Assembly: GCA_028281625.1 (NCBI GenBank)
Contig: JANQJN010000187.1
Span: 1 to 32,401, forward strand
Reading direction: 5' to 3'
Source of the DNA: Emcibacteraceae bacterium
Lineage (GTDB): Bacteria; Pseudomonadota; Alphaproteobacteria; Sphingomonadales; Emcibacteraceae
Length of the DNA stretch: 32,401 nucleotides
The notes beneath the pieces are model-generated. The model was not told where the DNA came from, ran no database searches, and saw only the letters and a list, made by a program, of their open reading frames with translations. Within the stretch, counting starts at the first letter, position 1; each line of letters opens with the position of its first letter. A program made the translations under genes and the position numbers. Shown here piece by piece: positions 16,271-24,217 of this stretch.

Positions 16271-16786
16271 ATGATCAAAAAACTTTCACTAATTTTGCTG
16301 ATTACACTGGGTTTAAGCACTAACGCGCAATCACAAATGTCTGATGACATTAATTTAGAAGAATTTACAACGGCAAATATCTACTTTCATATGGGTGTGG
16401 TGGCCGCATTCGCTGAAGTGGTTAAATATGATGTAAAGCAAATTGGCCTCAGCGAAATGTTCACAGCTGAAGAAGCAGATAAATGGGAAACTGTCATAAC
16501 GCATATTACTGACCGCAATGACGTGCTGAATTACCGCGAAAGTGATTTTCTTGTAACCGACCTTTTCCCAGCTTCTATAACTGATGGAAAAACATTGTTT
16601 CTTATCTATAAGGGTGACACGCTTGATAAGTATCTTGCGCTGAAAGCACGAAAGGCGGAATTAATAGCGCAAAATAAATATGACCAGGCTGGCCGACGGG
16701 AAATTGCAGAGGGCTTTGGTGCCCTGCTTGACTATTCTCAGGAAGCAATAGACAGATTAATTGCTTCAAACGGAGCTGGCGACTGA
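16271..16786 (+). CDS. Secreted protein of unknown function
   Basis: A 171-residue protein I do not recognise. Residues 1-22 form a Sec signal peptide: KK, then a hydrophobic LSLILLITLGL core and a likely cleavage after TNA or AQS. The mature part is soluble, about 150 residues, acidic and helical in appearance, without cysteines, repeats or catalytic motifs that I can identify. The region KYLALKARKAELIAQNKYDQ looks like an amphipathic helix. GGGAATAA precedes the ATG. It is a single gene, divergent from tRNA-Pro and convergent with the MerR gene. Confidence 0.75.
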   Translation: MIKKLSLILLITLGLSTNAQSQMSDDINLEEFTTANIYFHMGVVAAFAEVVKYDVKQIGLSEMFTAEEADKWETVITHITDRNDVLNYRESDFLVTDLFPASITDGKTLFLIYKGDTLDKYLALKARKAELIAQNKYDQAGRREIAEGFGALLDYSQEAIDRLIASNGAGD

Positions 16787-16815
16787 TTTAAATTCCTATT
16801 GACGATTTTATAGGC

Positions 16816-17235
16816 TTACTTTTTTAAGGATTCCGCCAGATTTAACCTTGTTTTTTCAAGATTGTTACGGATTGTTTTCAGTGACGTACCGTCAGGCAGA
16901 TCTTCGTTTGATGCCGCTGGTGGAGTTGAAGGCTCATCAGCACTTTGAAGGACATATGATTGTTGAATTACAGCCTTTACGCCATGTTCACGAAGTAATT
17001 TCTGCGCACCCTTGATGGTATAACCATCGTCATGGAGTAATCTTCTTATAGCATCTATTACTTCCACATCTTCAGGACGATAGTAGCGACGTCCGCCGCC
17101 ACGTTTCATAGGTTTGATCTGGCTGAACTTGCTTTCCCAGAAACGAAGAACATGCTGCGGTATACCGATACTATCAGCAACTTCGCTGATTGTCCGAAAC
17201 GCATTGGGTGATTTCGCATGTTTTGAGGCTGGCAT
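16816..17235 (-). CDS. MerR family transcriptional regulator
   Basis: A 139-residue protein with an N-terminal MerR winged helix (about 13-82): [20 protein letters not shown] followed by [20 protein letters not shown], the wing residues [19 protein letters not shown], and a short C-terminal helix. No effector-binding cysteines are present in the tail. In many Alphaproteobacteria a MerR protein of this type follows ihfA, as here. Its targets are unknown. A perfect hairpin lies between the two genes. Confidence 0.9.
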   Translation of the reverse strand: MPASKHAKSPNAFRTISEVADSIGIPQHVLRFWESKFSQIKPMKRGGGRRYYRPEDVEVIDAIRRLLHDDGYTIKGAQKLLREHGVKAVIQQSYVLQSADEPSTPPAASNEDLPDGTSLKTIRNNLEKTRLNLAESLKK

Positions 17236-17264
17236 TTAGCTCAATTTCTCTCTGTACGTGGGCA

Positions 17265-17286
17265 GTGCTGTTTCTAAAAACAGCAC
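17265..17286. other. Hairpin between ihfA and the MerR gene
   Basis: GTGCTGTTT (17265-17273) and AAACAGCAC (17278-17286) form a perfect 9-bp stem with a 4-base loop. No T-run follows on either strand, so it may be an attenuating or mRNA-stabilising element rather than an intrinsic terminator. Confidence 0.55.
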
Positions 17287-17309
17287 GTCCAACTGTTCAA
17301 TTTATACTA

Positions 17310-17603
17310 TTATGAATTACTGACGCGATCTTTAAGAACTTGCGATGGTCTAAAGACAAGAACCCGTCTTGGTTCGATTGGAACCTCTTCACCGGTTTTA
17401 GGATTACGACCAATTCGACCGCCTTTGTCGCGAACAATAAAACTTCCAAAGGATGAAATTTTTACATTGTCACCTTTTGTCAGGTTTCCAGCGATCTCAT
17501 CAAGAACTGTTTCGACAAGGTCCGCGGACTCGTTTCTGGATAGCCCTACTTCCTGATAAACCGCTTCGATTAAGTCAGCCCTAGTAACTGTTTTTCCACT
17601 CAT
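17310..17603 (-). CDS. ihfA: Integration host factor subunit alpha
   Basis: A 97-residue HU/IHF family DNA-bending protein. The beta-arm motif [20 protein letters not shown] (about 59-78) includes the intercalating proline region, and the N-terminal dimerisation helices are intact. The context downstream of plsX-fabH and upstream of a MerR gene supports IhfA rather than HU or IhfB. It acts in nucleoid structure and transcription as a heterodimer with IhfB. AAGAGG precedes the ATG. Confidence 0.95.
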   Translation of the reverse strand: MSGKTVTRADLIEAVYQEVGLSRNESADLVETVLDEIAGNLTKGDNVKISSFGSFIVRDKGGRIGRNPKTGEEVPIEPRRVLVFRPSQVLKDRVSNS

Positions 17604-17744
17604 GATTCCTACCTCTTATTTTTCTTATAGCCTACTGTAGCAGGATTATACGGTCAATATCAAAGGGATGCGTATAGTTCCTAATAGTCTAGATTATCTA
17701 CAAAAAAACGAAAAAAGGTAAAAATGTCACACAAAAATTAGCTT

Positions 17745-18767
17745 TTACCACCTTAAAAGGCAGGCGCCCCAGGTGAATCCACCACCCATAGCTTCGAGAA
17801 TCAGTATATCTCCCTTACCGATTCGGCCATCTTTGACCGCTACATCAAGTGCAAGAGGTATCGATGCTGCTGAAGTATTTGCATGATCCTGTACGGTTAC
17901 AACGACCTTTTCAGGATCTACTTTTAGCTTTCTGGCAGTGCCATCAAGGATGCGTTTGTTTGCCTGATGAGGTACAATCCAGTCGACATCTGATGAGGTC
18001 ATGTCACAATCTTCCAGCACCTCCCCTACAACTGATGCGAGATTAACAACAGCATGACGGAAGACCTCCCCTACAACTGATGCGAGATTAACAACAGCAT
18101 GACGGAAGACCTCCCTACCCTTCATGCGAAGGTGACCAATGGTCCCAGTCGACGAGACACCACCATCGACATAAAGCAGTTCATTATACCTTCCGTCAGA
18201 ATGAATACGTGAAGCGAGCATTCCTTGGTCGGTGTTTTCACCTGATCCTTCTTGCGCTGTTAAAACAACTGCGCCCGCACCATCCCCGAAAAGAACGCAC
18301 GTGGTTCTATCTTCCCAATCAAGGATACGGGAAAATATTTCTGCTCCAATGACAAGTACATTTTTAGCTTGTCCTGCTTTAATAAAATTGTCGGCCGTGG
18401 TTAGCGCGTAAACAAAACCAGAGCAAACCGCCTGGACATCAAATGCAGCACCCTTGGTTATACCAAGCTTGCGCTGTACGGTAGTTGCCGTTGAAGGAAA
18501 GGTTTGATCTGCTGTCGACGTAGCAACAACAATAAGATCAATATCGACTGCGTCCATCCTGGCACTTTCGAGCGCTCGTGTCGCGGCCTTTACCGCCAGA
18601 TCAGATGTCACCTCATCCTCAGCGGCAATATGACGCCGTTTTATGCCGGTACGCTCAATAATCCATTCATCTGACGTATCAACAGTTTTTTCCAAGTCGG
18701 AATTCGTAAGAATTTTTTCGGGAAGATAAGATCCCGTTCCTGTAACAACAGAACGAATGACGCTCAT
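17745..18767 (-). CDS. fabH: Beta-ketoacyl-ACP synthase III with an internal 15-residue duplication
   Basis: A 340-residue FabH, which condenses acetyl-CoA with malonyl-ACP to start fatty-acid synthesis. The catalytic triad is present: C115 ([12 protein letters not shown]), H267 (VPHQANKRI) and N297 (HANTSAAS). The C-terminal [16 protein letters not shown] is canonical. Family length is about 325; the excess is an exact repeat, [15 protein letters not shown] at 220-234 and again at 235-249, inside the helix preceding the His267 strand. Its ATG overlaps the plsX stop by one base (TAATG). Whether this copy is fully active is uncertain. Confidence 0.95.
   Translation of the reverse strand: MSVIRSVVTGTGSYLPEKILTNSDLEKTVDTSDEWIIERTGIKRRHIAAEDEVTSDLAVKAATRALESARMDAVDIDLIVVATSTADQTFPSTATTVQRKLGITKGAAFDVQAVCSGFVYALTTADNFIKAGQAKNVLVIGAEIFSRILDWEDRTTCVLFGDGAGAVVLTAQEGSGENTDQGMLASRIHSDGRYNELLYVDGGVSSTGTIGHLRMKGREVFRHAVVNLASVVGEVFRHAVVNLASVVGEVLEDCDMTSSDVDWIVPHQANKRILDGTARKLKVDPEKVVVTVQDHANTSAASIPLALDVAVKDGRIGKGDILILEAMGGGFTWGACLLRW
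18019..18108. repeat. 45-bp perfect tandem duplication inside fabH
   Basis: Two identical 45-bp units, 18019-18063 and 18064-18108, are directly adjacent. A further 7-base match (ACCTCCC at 18109-18115) follows. The short flanking homology is what replication slippage would leave. The unit is a multiple of three, so the frame is kept. Confidence 0.97.
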
Positions 18768-19870
18768 TACTTTTGTTCCTTGATATTCATCTCAACTACA
18801 GTGTCGTCATTCAAGCTTTCTGGTACTTTTTCTGTTACAGACGCATCTTCAGCTGCACTATTAAAATTGGTTAAATCACGGGTAATTTTACCGGCAAGAT
18901 CATTTTGCGCCATATCTATAGCAACACCAATCGCACTAGCAAAACCGCTTGCTGTAGCACCACCATGGCTTTTAATCACCAGACCATTAAGTCCCATAAA
19001 GACCGCACCATTGTGATTGTTTGGATCCAAATGATCTTTGAGCGATTGCAACGAGGAGCTGGCAAAGAGCGCACCGATTTTTGACATTGCACTTTCATTA
19101 AGGGAGCGCTTGAGCAAATTCGCAATCATTTTTGCGGTCCCTTCAGCTGTTTTTAGGGCAATATTACCTGTAAATCCATCTGTGACTACAACATCCATTT
19201 CACCGCCACCAAGGCCATGACCTTCGGTAAAGCCACGATAATCCATTGGGATATTCGCTTCTCTAAGCATACGGTCCGCTTCTTTAATGACATCGCTTCC
19301 TTTAAGCTCTTCAACACCGACGTTAAGGATCGCAACTCTTGGTTTGGAAACCCCAAGCACCGTCCTGGCAAAAGCGGCCCCCATAATAGCAAACTGAACA
19401 AGGTTATTCTCGTCGCATTCGACATTCGCGCCCAAGTCAAGCATAACGCTTTCGCCGCGGCTTGTTGGTATAAGAGTTGCGAGCGCTGGTCGGTCTATAC
19501 CTGGCATTGTGCGTAGGATAAATTTGGCGAGTGCCATTTGTGCGCCAGTATTGCCGGCAAGCACAGCTGCATTCGCTTTGCCGTCTTTTACAGCCTGGAT
19601 GGATTGTCCCATACTTGAATCACGACCACGGCGCAACGCCTGACTCGGTTTCTCATCAGCGGAAATGACTTTATCGGTGTGACAAACTTCGACACAGTTT
19701 TTCAAGATCGGATAGCGCGTAAGCAAAGGCACAATTCTTGTTTCGTCACCAAATATCAGAAACTCTAAATTTGGCGATCGCTCACGGGCAATGCTTGCTC
19801 CTTCGATAACAATATCGGGAGCATGGTCACCGCCCATCGCATCCAATGAAATTATAAGTTCACGCGTCAA
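18767..19870 (-). CDS. plsX: Phosphate acyltransferase PlsX
   Basis: A 367-residue PlsX, which makes acyl-phosphate from acyl-ACP for phospholipid synthesis at the membrane surface. Signatures: [19 protein letters not shown] at the N-terminus, [25 protein letters not shown] and [17 protein letters not shown]. The start is TTG, with AAGGG six bases upstream; no in-frame ATG fits. A tiny ATG-CAT-TGA frame overlaps this start. It is coupled to fabH by a one-base overlap. The C-terminal 30 residues are a variable, charged extension. Confidence 0.95.
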   Translation of the reverse strand: MTRELIISLDAMGGDHAPDIVIEGASIARERSPNLEFLIFGDETRIVPLLTRYPILKNCVEVCHTDKVISADEKPSQALRRGRDSSMGQSIQAVKDGKANAAVLAGNTGAQMALAKFILRTMPGIDRPALATLIPTSRGESVMLDLGANVECDENNLVQFAIMGAAFARTVLGVSKPRVAILNVGVEELKGSDVIKEADRMLREANIPMDYRGFTEGHGLGGGEMDVVVTDGFTGNIALKTAEGTAKMIANLLKRSLNESAMSKIGALFASSSLQSLKDHLDPNNHNGAVFMGLNGLVIKSHGGATASGFASAIGVAIDMAQNDLAGKITRDLTNFNSAAEDASVTEKVPESLNDDTVVEMNIKEQK

Positions 19871-19876
19871 TGCATA

Positions 19877-19881
19877 CCCTT
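19877..19881 (-). promoter_or_regulatory. Shine-Dalgarno that fixes the TTG start of plsX
   Basis: AAGGG on the minus strand lies six bases before the TTG at 19870. The nearby ATG is only one base from it and out of frame, so this site supports initiation at TTG. Confidence 0.6.
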
Positions 19882-19926
19882 ATTTAAATTAATGCCCAAT
19901 CAAAGCACCTGTTAATATACTATCTT

Positions 19927-19954
19927 CTTATACAAAGAAGCTTTTTTATGACAA
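19927..19954 (-). promoter_or_regulatory. Candidate sigma-70 promoter of plsX-fabH
   Basis: On the minus strand TTGTCA and TATAAG are 16 bases apart, each one base from consensus. The -10 box lies 56 bases before the plsX start. It would let plsX-fabH be expressed apart from yceD. A small CTTCTT/AAGAAG hairpin overlaps the -10 box. Confidence 0.45.
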
Positions 19955-19984
19955 TAGTTTAAAATATAGCAATATCCTATATCT

Positions 19985-20557
19985 TCAAGTCTTATGTTTA
20001 AGGTCCTTTAAAACATTAAACGGGTTTTCCCGCTTCGTTTTTGCATCGATTTCGTCTTCAGTCAGCACTTTATGACCCAAATTACCGGCGTCAGCGTCCG
20101 CTTTTTTTGGATAGGGGTTGATGAAAAGCGACAAATATTCCGATACATACCCACCAAGGTCCACTTCATAATCCTCTATATATTCTATATCGTCATCATC
20201 GAGCTCAAATTCAACTTCTTGTAAGTCTAAAGCGTCATCATCACCTTCTTCATCAGTCTTGAAAACAATTGAAAAACGTTCCTCAATTTTCTCATCCACT
20301 TGCTCAAGCGATAACACACACGTCTGAACAACCTGGGCATTCAAGGCCACTTCAAGTAAATAATCGCCAGTTTCCTTTTGCGCCCTTTTTGTAAGCCGGC
20401 AATCCGCCAACACAGCTTTTATCTTCGGGATAGAATATCTTGATGCGAGACTGGCACATTCTTCACTCGTTGCCTCCAATTTTAAATGGCTGCCATTTTT
20501 TTTAACATTTTCAAGATTGAAAGGTCGGCTGAATTCGTTCAAGGCATTATTATTCAT
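19985..20557 (-). CDS. yceD: YceD/DUF177 family protein
   Basis: A 190-residue DUF177 protein. The family core RLTKRAQKETGDYLLEVALN followed by AQVVQTCVLSLEQVDEKIEE spans about residues 55-95, with a strongly acidic stretch after it and the LGGYVSEYLSLFINPYPK region near 140-157. YceD proteins are linked to rRNA metabolism and usually sit next to rpmF and plsX. Here plsX follows directly and no rpmF is present in the 114-base gap. The ATG at 20557 is preferred to a TTG three codons earlier. It overlaps the chaperone gene by eight bases. Confidence 0.88.
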   Translation of the reverse strand: MNNNALNEFSRPFNLENVKKNGSHLKLEATSEECASLASRYSIPKIKAVLADCRLTKRAQKETGDYLLEVALNAQVVQTCVLSLEQVDEKIEERFSIVFKTDEEGDDDALDLQEVEFELDDDDIEYIEDYEVDLGGYVSEYLSLFINPYPKKADADAGNLGHKVLTEDEIDAKTKRENPFNVLKDLKHKT

Positions 20558-21107
20558 CGCTTTCAATCCCTGTAGGCAGGTTAAACCTGACGTTTCCAGC
20601 TAGCACACCACTAAGATCATATTCATTAATGTTTTGCCACTGCTCAAGATAATAGTCAGTTATGCCATCCAATATCCCTGGACTTGTTTCTCGTTCACGA
20701 TAAAGATTACGGTGAATCGCTTCTTGCAACTTACTTCTGTCATGCAGCTTTAGATGTTCCTGATACTTTTTAATACGCCCATAAAAAGCTTCAGCCATTT
20801 CTTTAACTCTCTTGCCAACGCCGAGATCTCCCACTCCAACTTCTCGCATAGCCAGGTCCAAATTATCGAACATTGCTTCTTGTAGCATTCTCTTTAAGTC
20901 AGAAACTGGCTGCTCTTGTGCACTTTGATCCAATTTGTTGATCACAAGTGACATATGCATAGCCATCAAATCAAATCTGCCATCAAGGCTATCTTCCACG
21001 GCATAATCGGTATAAAAAACAGGTTGTCTCGTATGCTCTATAATCTGTGCAAACAAATTATGAGCTGACCTTTCCAATTTTTTATCTTTAAACAAAAAAC
21101 CGAGCAT
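20550..21107 (-). CDS. Ubiquinol-cytochrome c chaperone (CBP3-like)
   Basis: A 185-residue protein of the ubiquinol-cytochrome c chaperone family, related to mitochondrial CBP3, which helps assemble cytochrome b of complex III. Conserved elements visible are TDYAVEDSLDGRFDLMAMHM (about 33-52), MFDNLDLAMREVGVGDLGVG (about 74-93) and MAEAFYGRIKKY. There is no signal peptide or membrane segment. It shares an operon with yceD in Alphaproteobacteria, as here, and is divergent from bamE. The proposed role is from family homology. Confidence 0.87.
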   Translation of the reverse strand: MLGFLFKDKKLERSAHNLFAQIIEHTRQPVFYTDYAVEDSLDGRFDLMAMHMSLVINKLDQSAQEQPVSDLKRMLQEAMFDNLDLAMREVGVGDLGVGKRVKEMAEAFYGRIKKYQEHLKLHDRSKLQEAIHRNLYRERETSPGILDGITDYYLEQWQNINEYDLSGVLAGNVRFNLPTGIESDE

Positions 21108-21182
21108 TCTTCATTTATTCCTTATTAAACGAATAATTTTGTTGAACATGCTTAAAAATAAGCGCAAAACGCTCTCTTTCGC

Positions 21183-21212
21183 ATACTAAATGATTGACTA
21201 TAGACAAAGCAA
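21183..21212 (-). promoter_or_regulatory. Candidate promoter of the chaperone-yceD unit
   Basis: On the minus strand TTGCTT and TAGTAT are 18 bases apart, 76 bases before the chaperone ATG. Each box has two mismatches or fewer to sigma-70 consensus; the call is tentative. Confidence 0.4.
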
Positions 21213-21225
21213 ATGTCATTTTGTT

Positions 21226-21238
21226 GCCAAATTTTGGC
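21226..21238. promoter_or_regulatory. Dyad GCCAAA-T-TTTGGC in the divergent promoter region
   Basis: A perfect 6-bp dyad about a central T lies between the candidate promoters of the chaperone gene and bamE. Its position just upstream of the minus-strand -35 box would suit a regulator binding site; the protein is unknown. Confidence 0.35.
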
Positions 21239-21261
21239 GATATTTGTGTTGTCGCTAACAA

Positions 21262-21276
21262 TCCAATTCGATTGGA
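21262..21276. promoter_or_regulatory. Dyad TCCAAT-TCG-ATTGGA upstream of bamE
   Basis: A perfect 6-bp inverted repeat with a 3-base centre ends four bases before a TTGACT box on the plus strand. It could be an operator for bamE; no regulator can be named. Confidence 0.35.
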
Positions 21277-21279
21277 AAA

Positions 21280-21306
21280 TTGACTTAACACGGGGCCGTG
21301 TAAACT
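21280..21306 (+). promoter_or_regulatory. Candidate promoter of bamE
   Basis: TTGACT and TAAACT are 15 bases apart, ending 48 bases before the bamE ATG. The -35 box is strong, the -10 box weak and the spacing short. Confidence 0.35.
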
Positions 21307-21354
21307 GCAATTAAATCCGACATGGATCTAATTGATTTAAGACGAATTGAAAGT

Positions 21355-21816
21355 ATGACCGTAATTTTTAAAAGATTAATACTTGTCGCTACAGCATTGG
21401 CAGTACTTTCTGCTTGCTCAACCATGAAGCAAACGCGCGGTTACGTGCCGGACGAAAAGCTGGTCAATGCCATTAGAGTGGATGTGGACAATAAACAATC
21501 TGTTGAAAGCCTGCTTGGCAACCCAACCATGAAGCCAACCTTTGACGATTCTAACTGGTACTATTATTCCAAGAAAACCGAGCAATGGGCGTTTTTTAAG
21601 GAAAAAGTCTCGCACCTGGATATTCTGGCGATCACTTTCGATGACGAAAATTATGTTTCTGATATACGCCATTACACAATAGCCGATAACAGAATTATCG
21701 ACCCGGTTTCAAAGAAAACCGTAACCCACGGTAAGGACGTAAACTTTCTCGCTGAGCTCTTTGGTAATGTTGGTCGCTTTGGATCTGCCGGAGGAGGCCC
21801 GGAAGCCGGAAACTAA
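21355..21816 (+). CDS. bamE: Outer-membrane assembly lipoprotein BamE (SmpA/OmlA)
   Basis: A 153-residue lipoprotein. The signal peptide ends in the lipobox LSAC, with acylated cysteine C21. The BamE core follows: GYVPDEKLVNAIRV, then SVESLLGNPT and WYYYSKKTEQWAFFKEK, and the AITFDDENYVSDI strand. BamE is an accessory subunit of the Bam complex that inserts beta-barrel proteins into the outer membrane. The ATG at 21355 is preferred to one at 21322 because it gives a normal signal peptide. The gene is divergent from the chaperone-yceD-plsX run, the usual alphaproteobacterial arrangement. Its last four bases overlap the convergent fliL. Confidence 0.92.
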   Translation: MTVIFKRLILVATALAVLSACSTMKQTRGYVPDEKLVNAIRVDVDNKQSVESLLGNPTMKPTFDDSNWYYYSKKTEQWAFFKEKVSHLDILAITFDDENYVSDIRHYTIADNRIIDPVSKKTVTHGKDVNFLAELFGNVGRFGSAGGGPEAGN

Positions 21817-22322
21817 AAGCTTCTGGCTTGACTTATCACAACACGTTTGACAATTTCGCGATTTGATTCTGCGTTGGCGAACTCTTTGATTTTTTCTGAT
21901 AACTTGTCGTAGTCCACTACGTTTGGATTATCGTCACGGGCGACAGAATTTACACTAAAATGACGGATCAATGCATCACGAACCACCACACCGTTTTTTA
22001 CGACTTCCATTTTGTCGTCGTTTCCGATGACTTCAAGCGAAACATCCATAACAGCGTAATTAAGCACTCTGCCATTATAAAAAACAGGTAGCTGCAATCC
22101 GTCCATTCTCGCGAACTGATAATCAGGTTTTTTGGGCTCCGCAATAGCTACTTCAGCAACTGGTTCTGCTTCAGCAGGCGCTGGCTGCATCAGAAAAAAT
22201 CCCGCAGCGCCACCACCGCCAACGACTAGACCCGCAAGCAAGCCTATTATAAGCAGTTTTTTACCGCCGCCGCTTTTTGGATTTTCTTCGCCACCTTCTT
22301 CGATTTTTTCTTCATCAGCCAT
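21813..22322 (-). CDS. fliL: FliL-like flagellar basal-body-associated protein
   Basis: A 169-residue protein with one membrane segment (about 23-45, LLIIGLLAGLVVGGGGAAGF) after a charged, glycine-rich cytoplasmic tail. An Ala/Glu/Pro linker and a periplasmic domain like FliL follow, with LNYAVMDVSLEVIGND, VVRDALIRHFS and the C-terminal VKRVVISQARSF. FliL modulates stator function around the basal body. It sits at the end of the riboflavin/thiL operon, 16 bases after thiL, not in a flagellar cluster, so it might be a FliL-domain paralogue. Confidence 0.75.
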   Translation of the reverse strand: MADEEKIEEGGEENPKSGGGKKLLIIGLLAGLVVGGGGAAGFFLMQPAPAEAEPVAEVAIAEPKKPDYQFARMDGLQLPVFYNGRVLNYAVMDVSLEVIGNDDKMEVVKNGVVVRDALIRHFSVNSVARDDNPNVVDYDKLSEKIKEFANAESNREIVKRVVISQARSF

Positions 22323-22338
22323 TTTAAGGTCCTACTAC

Positions 22339-23313
22339 TTAAAAATGACGAAAACCCTTATCTTTGGTGTCTATTTCAATGCCTTCGTCATTTAGCAACT
22401 TAACTTCACGATCATCAGTGATTTTTCCTATTTTGGTGAGTTTTACACTGCTTTCACCGGATACATCACTCAAAAATTGATCACTTTTTGCATTGGCAGT
22501 GAAAAGTAATTCGTAATCGTCACCGCCATGCAAACACAGGTCACTATACTCTGCTTTAGTTGCCAAAAGATTACCGAACGCTTCAGAAACGGGTATTTTT
22601 TTTGCTTCTATGGTTGCTCCCACCGCTGATTGGCGGCAGATATGAGACACATCACTGATCAGGCCATCAGATATATCCATTATGGAAGTAACATGTGGCG
22701 CAACTTCTTTCGCCAGATTAATGCGTGGCTGAGGCAAATAATATCGATCTACGAGAAACGAAAAAGCTTTTTTATCCAAATTATCGTTGATCACAGCCAA
22801 TCCTGCTGCGGAATCGCCCAATGTACCCGATACATAAATGTCATCGCCCGTTTGGGCACCAGACCTGATTGCAGCCACTGTTGGATCACTTTCGCCGATT
22901 GCTGTGATGGAAATGGTAGTCGGTCCGCCTGTCGATACAGTGTCCCCACCCCAAAGCTTTAGGCCAAAATGTTCCTGATCTTGCTTAAGTCCTTCCGCAA
23001 ATTTAGCAACCCACCCTTCCCTATCAGACATATCAGATGGTAACGCCAGGCTCAGCAAATAGCCTTTTGGCTCGCTAGCCATGGCTGCAAGGTCGGAAAG
23101 ATTTACGCGAAGTGCTTTTCTTGCAACGAGCTCTGGATTATCATTTTCAAAAAAATGGACACCAGCCACCAAAGTATCCATTGTATAGACAAGGTTTATC
23201 CCCGTTTGGGGTTCAAAAATCGCGGCATCATTTGAAAGCGAAAAGGCCGGCTCACCACTGGGGCTCAGTGGCTTAAAGTATTTTTCGATTAAATCAAATT
23301 CTGAGACCGTCAA
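22339..23313 (-). CDS. thiL: Thiamine-monophosphate kinase
   Basis: A 324-residue ThiL, which phosphorylates thiamine monophosphate to the active cofactor. Visible: SLSNDAAIFEPQ near the N-terminus, YTMDTLVAGVHFF, the NLSDLAAMASEPKGYLLSLA motif, LWGGDTVSTGGP, TSIMDISDGLISDVSHIC and LHGGDDYELLFTA. Length is normal. The start codon is TTG, supported by GAGGGG eight bases upstream; no ATG fits the family N-terminus. It follows nusB, the usual order. Confidence 0.95.
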   Translation of the reverse strand: MTVSEFDLIEKYFKPLSPSGEPAFSLSNDAAIFEPQTGINLVYTMDTLVAGVHFFENDNPELVARKALRVNLSDLAAMASEPKGYLLSLALPSDMSDREGWVAKFAEGLKQDQEHFGLKLWGGDTVSTGGPTTISITAIGESDPTVAAIRSGAQTGDDIYVSGTLGDSAAGLAVINDNLDKKAFSFLVDRYYLPQPRINLAKEVAPHVTSIMDISDGLISDVSHICRQSAVGATIEAKKIPVSEAFGNLLATKAEYSDLCLHGGDDYELLFTANAKSDQFLSDVSGESSVKLTKIGKITDDREVKLLNDEGIEIDTKDKGFRHF

Positions 23314-23330
23314 TATTAAAACCCCTCATT

Positions 23331-23786
23331 TTAACGGTTTTGTTTGGCGATCCTGTCAAGTACCCCATTGACAAATCCCGGCGTACTATCATCAAAAAAT
23401 GCCTTCGTTACATCCACATATTCATTGATAATGACATTGGTGGGTATGTCCGGTCTCGCTACGATTTCATAGCCGCCAGCCCGCAAAATTGCACGAGCAA
23501 CCGACTCAATTCGCTCCATAGTCCAATCATTACTTAGGCATTCTTTGATTTGATTGTCTAAATCTTCCTGGCGCTCACCAACGCCGGAAACAATATCAGA
23601 AAAAAGAGCCGCATCAGCTTCTGCAAACTGATCCTCATCCACAATTTGACCCAATCTGTGTTCAATAAACTCTTTAATCACCAACGGCGTTTTACCTTTA
23701 CTGGCTTCAATCTGAAAAAGAGCCTGAACAGCTGCCAATCGTGCTGCAGCTCTTGCGCCCCCTTTAACTGGTTTCTCCTCAGCCAT
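23331..23786 (-). CDS. nusB: Transcription antitermination factor NusB
   Basis: A 151-residue NusB, which with NusE binds boxA RNA during rRNA transcription. Typical features: RAAARLAAVQALFQIE at the N-terminus (arginine-rich RNA-binding helix), WTMERIESVARAILRAGGYE in the middle and IINEYVDVTKAFFDDSTPGF followed by VNGVLDRIAK at the end. Its ATG overlaps the ribH stop by one base (TGATG). The ribH-nusB-thiL order is common across proteobacteria. Confidence 0.96.
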   Translation of the reverse strand: MAEEKPVKGGARAAARLAAVQALFQIEASKGKTPLVIKEFIEHRLGQIVDEDQFAEADAALFSDIVSGVGERQEDLDNQIKECLSNDWTMERIESVARAILRAGGYEIVARPDIPTNVIINEYVDVTKAFFDDSTPGFVNGVLDRIAKQNR

Positions 23787-24217
23787 CAGCCGTTAGGTCC
23801 ATATTGTTTTTTAAGCTCAATCATGCGAAGTGCCGCTTCAGCAACAGCACCACCTTTGTTTTTCTGGTCAACAGCGCTGCGGGCCCAAGCTTGTTCACGG
23901 TTTTCAACGGTAAGAATACCATTTCCAATAGCAAGGCGGTCTTTGATTGCCAGATCCTGAAGTCCGCGCGCACTTTCACCGCAAACATAATCATAGTGGC
24001 TGGTTTCGCCGCGGATCACACAGCCAAGTGCGACATAACCGTCATATCCGTCGTTGCCATCTGCAGCGAACCTGATCGCACCCGGAATTTCCAGCGCACC
24101 TGGCACTGAAATTCGGTCATAATCAGCACCGGCACCATCAAGTACCTGCGCGGCACCCTTCACCAGCTCATCTGCGATATCTTCATAAAACCTTGCTTCA
24201 ACAATGAGCACTTTCAT
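23786..24217 (-). CDS. ribH: 6,7-dimethyl-8-ribityllumazine synthase
   Basis: A 143-residue lumazine synthase, the penultimate step of riboflavin synthesis. Signatures are the VPGALEIPGAI motif (residues 38-48) and GCVIRGETSHYDYVCGESARG (65-85, quoted in part GCVIRGETSHYDYVC), including the catalytic H74. The length fits the icosahedral or pentameric enzymes. The start overlaps the ribBA stop by one base (TAATG). Confidence 0.97.
   Translation of the reverse strand: MKVLIVEARFYEDIADELVKGAAQVLDGAGADYDRISVPGALEIPGAIRFAADGNDGYDGYVALGCVIRGETSHYDYVCGESARGLQDLAIKDRLAIGNGILTVENREQAWARSAVDQKNKGGAVAEAALRMIELKKQYGPNG

Noticed and set aside
18019-18108. CRISPR-like repeats
   Set aside because: There are only two copies with no spacer, in a coding frame; this is a tandem duplication.
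19871-19984. A missed rpmF gene between yceD and plsX
   Set aside because: The gap is 114 bases, too short for L32, and no L32-like motif occurs in any frame.
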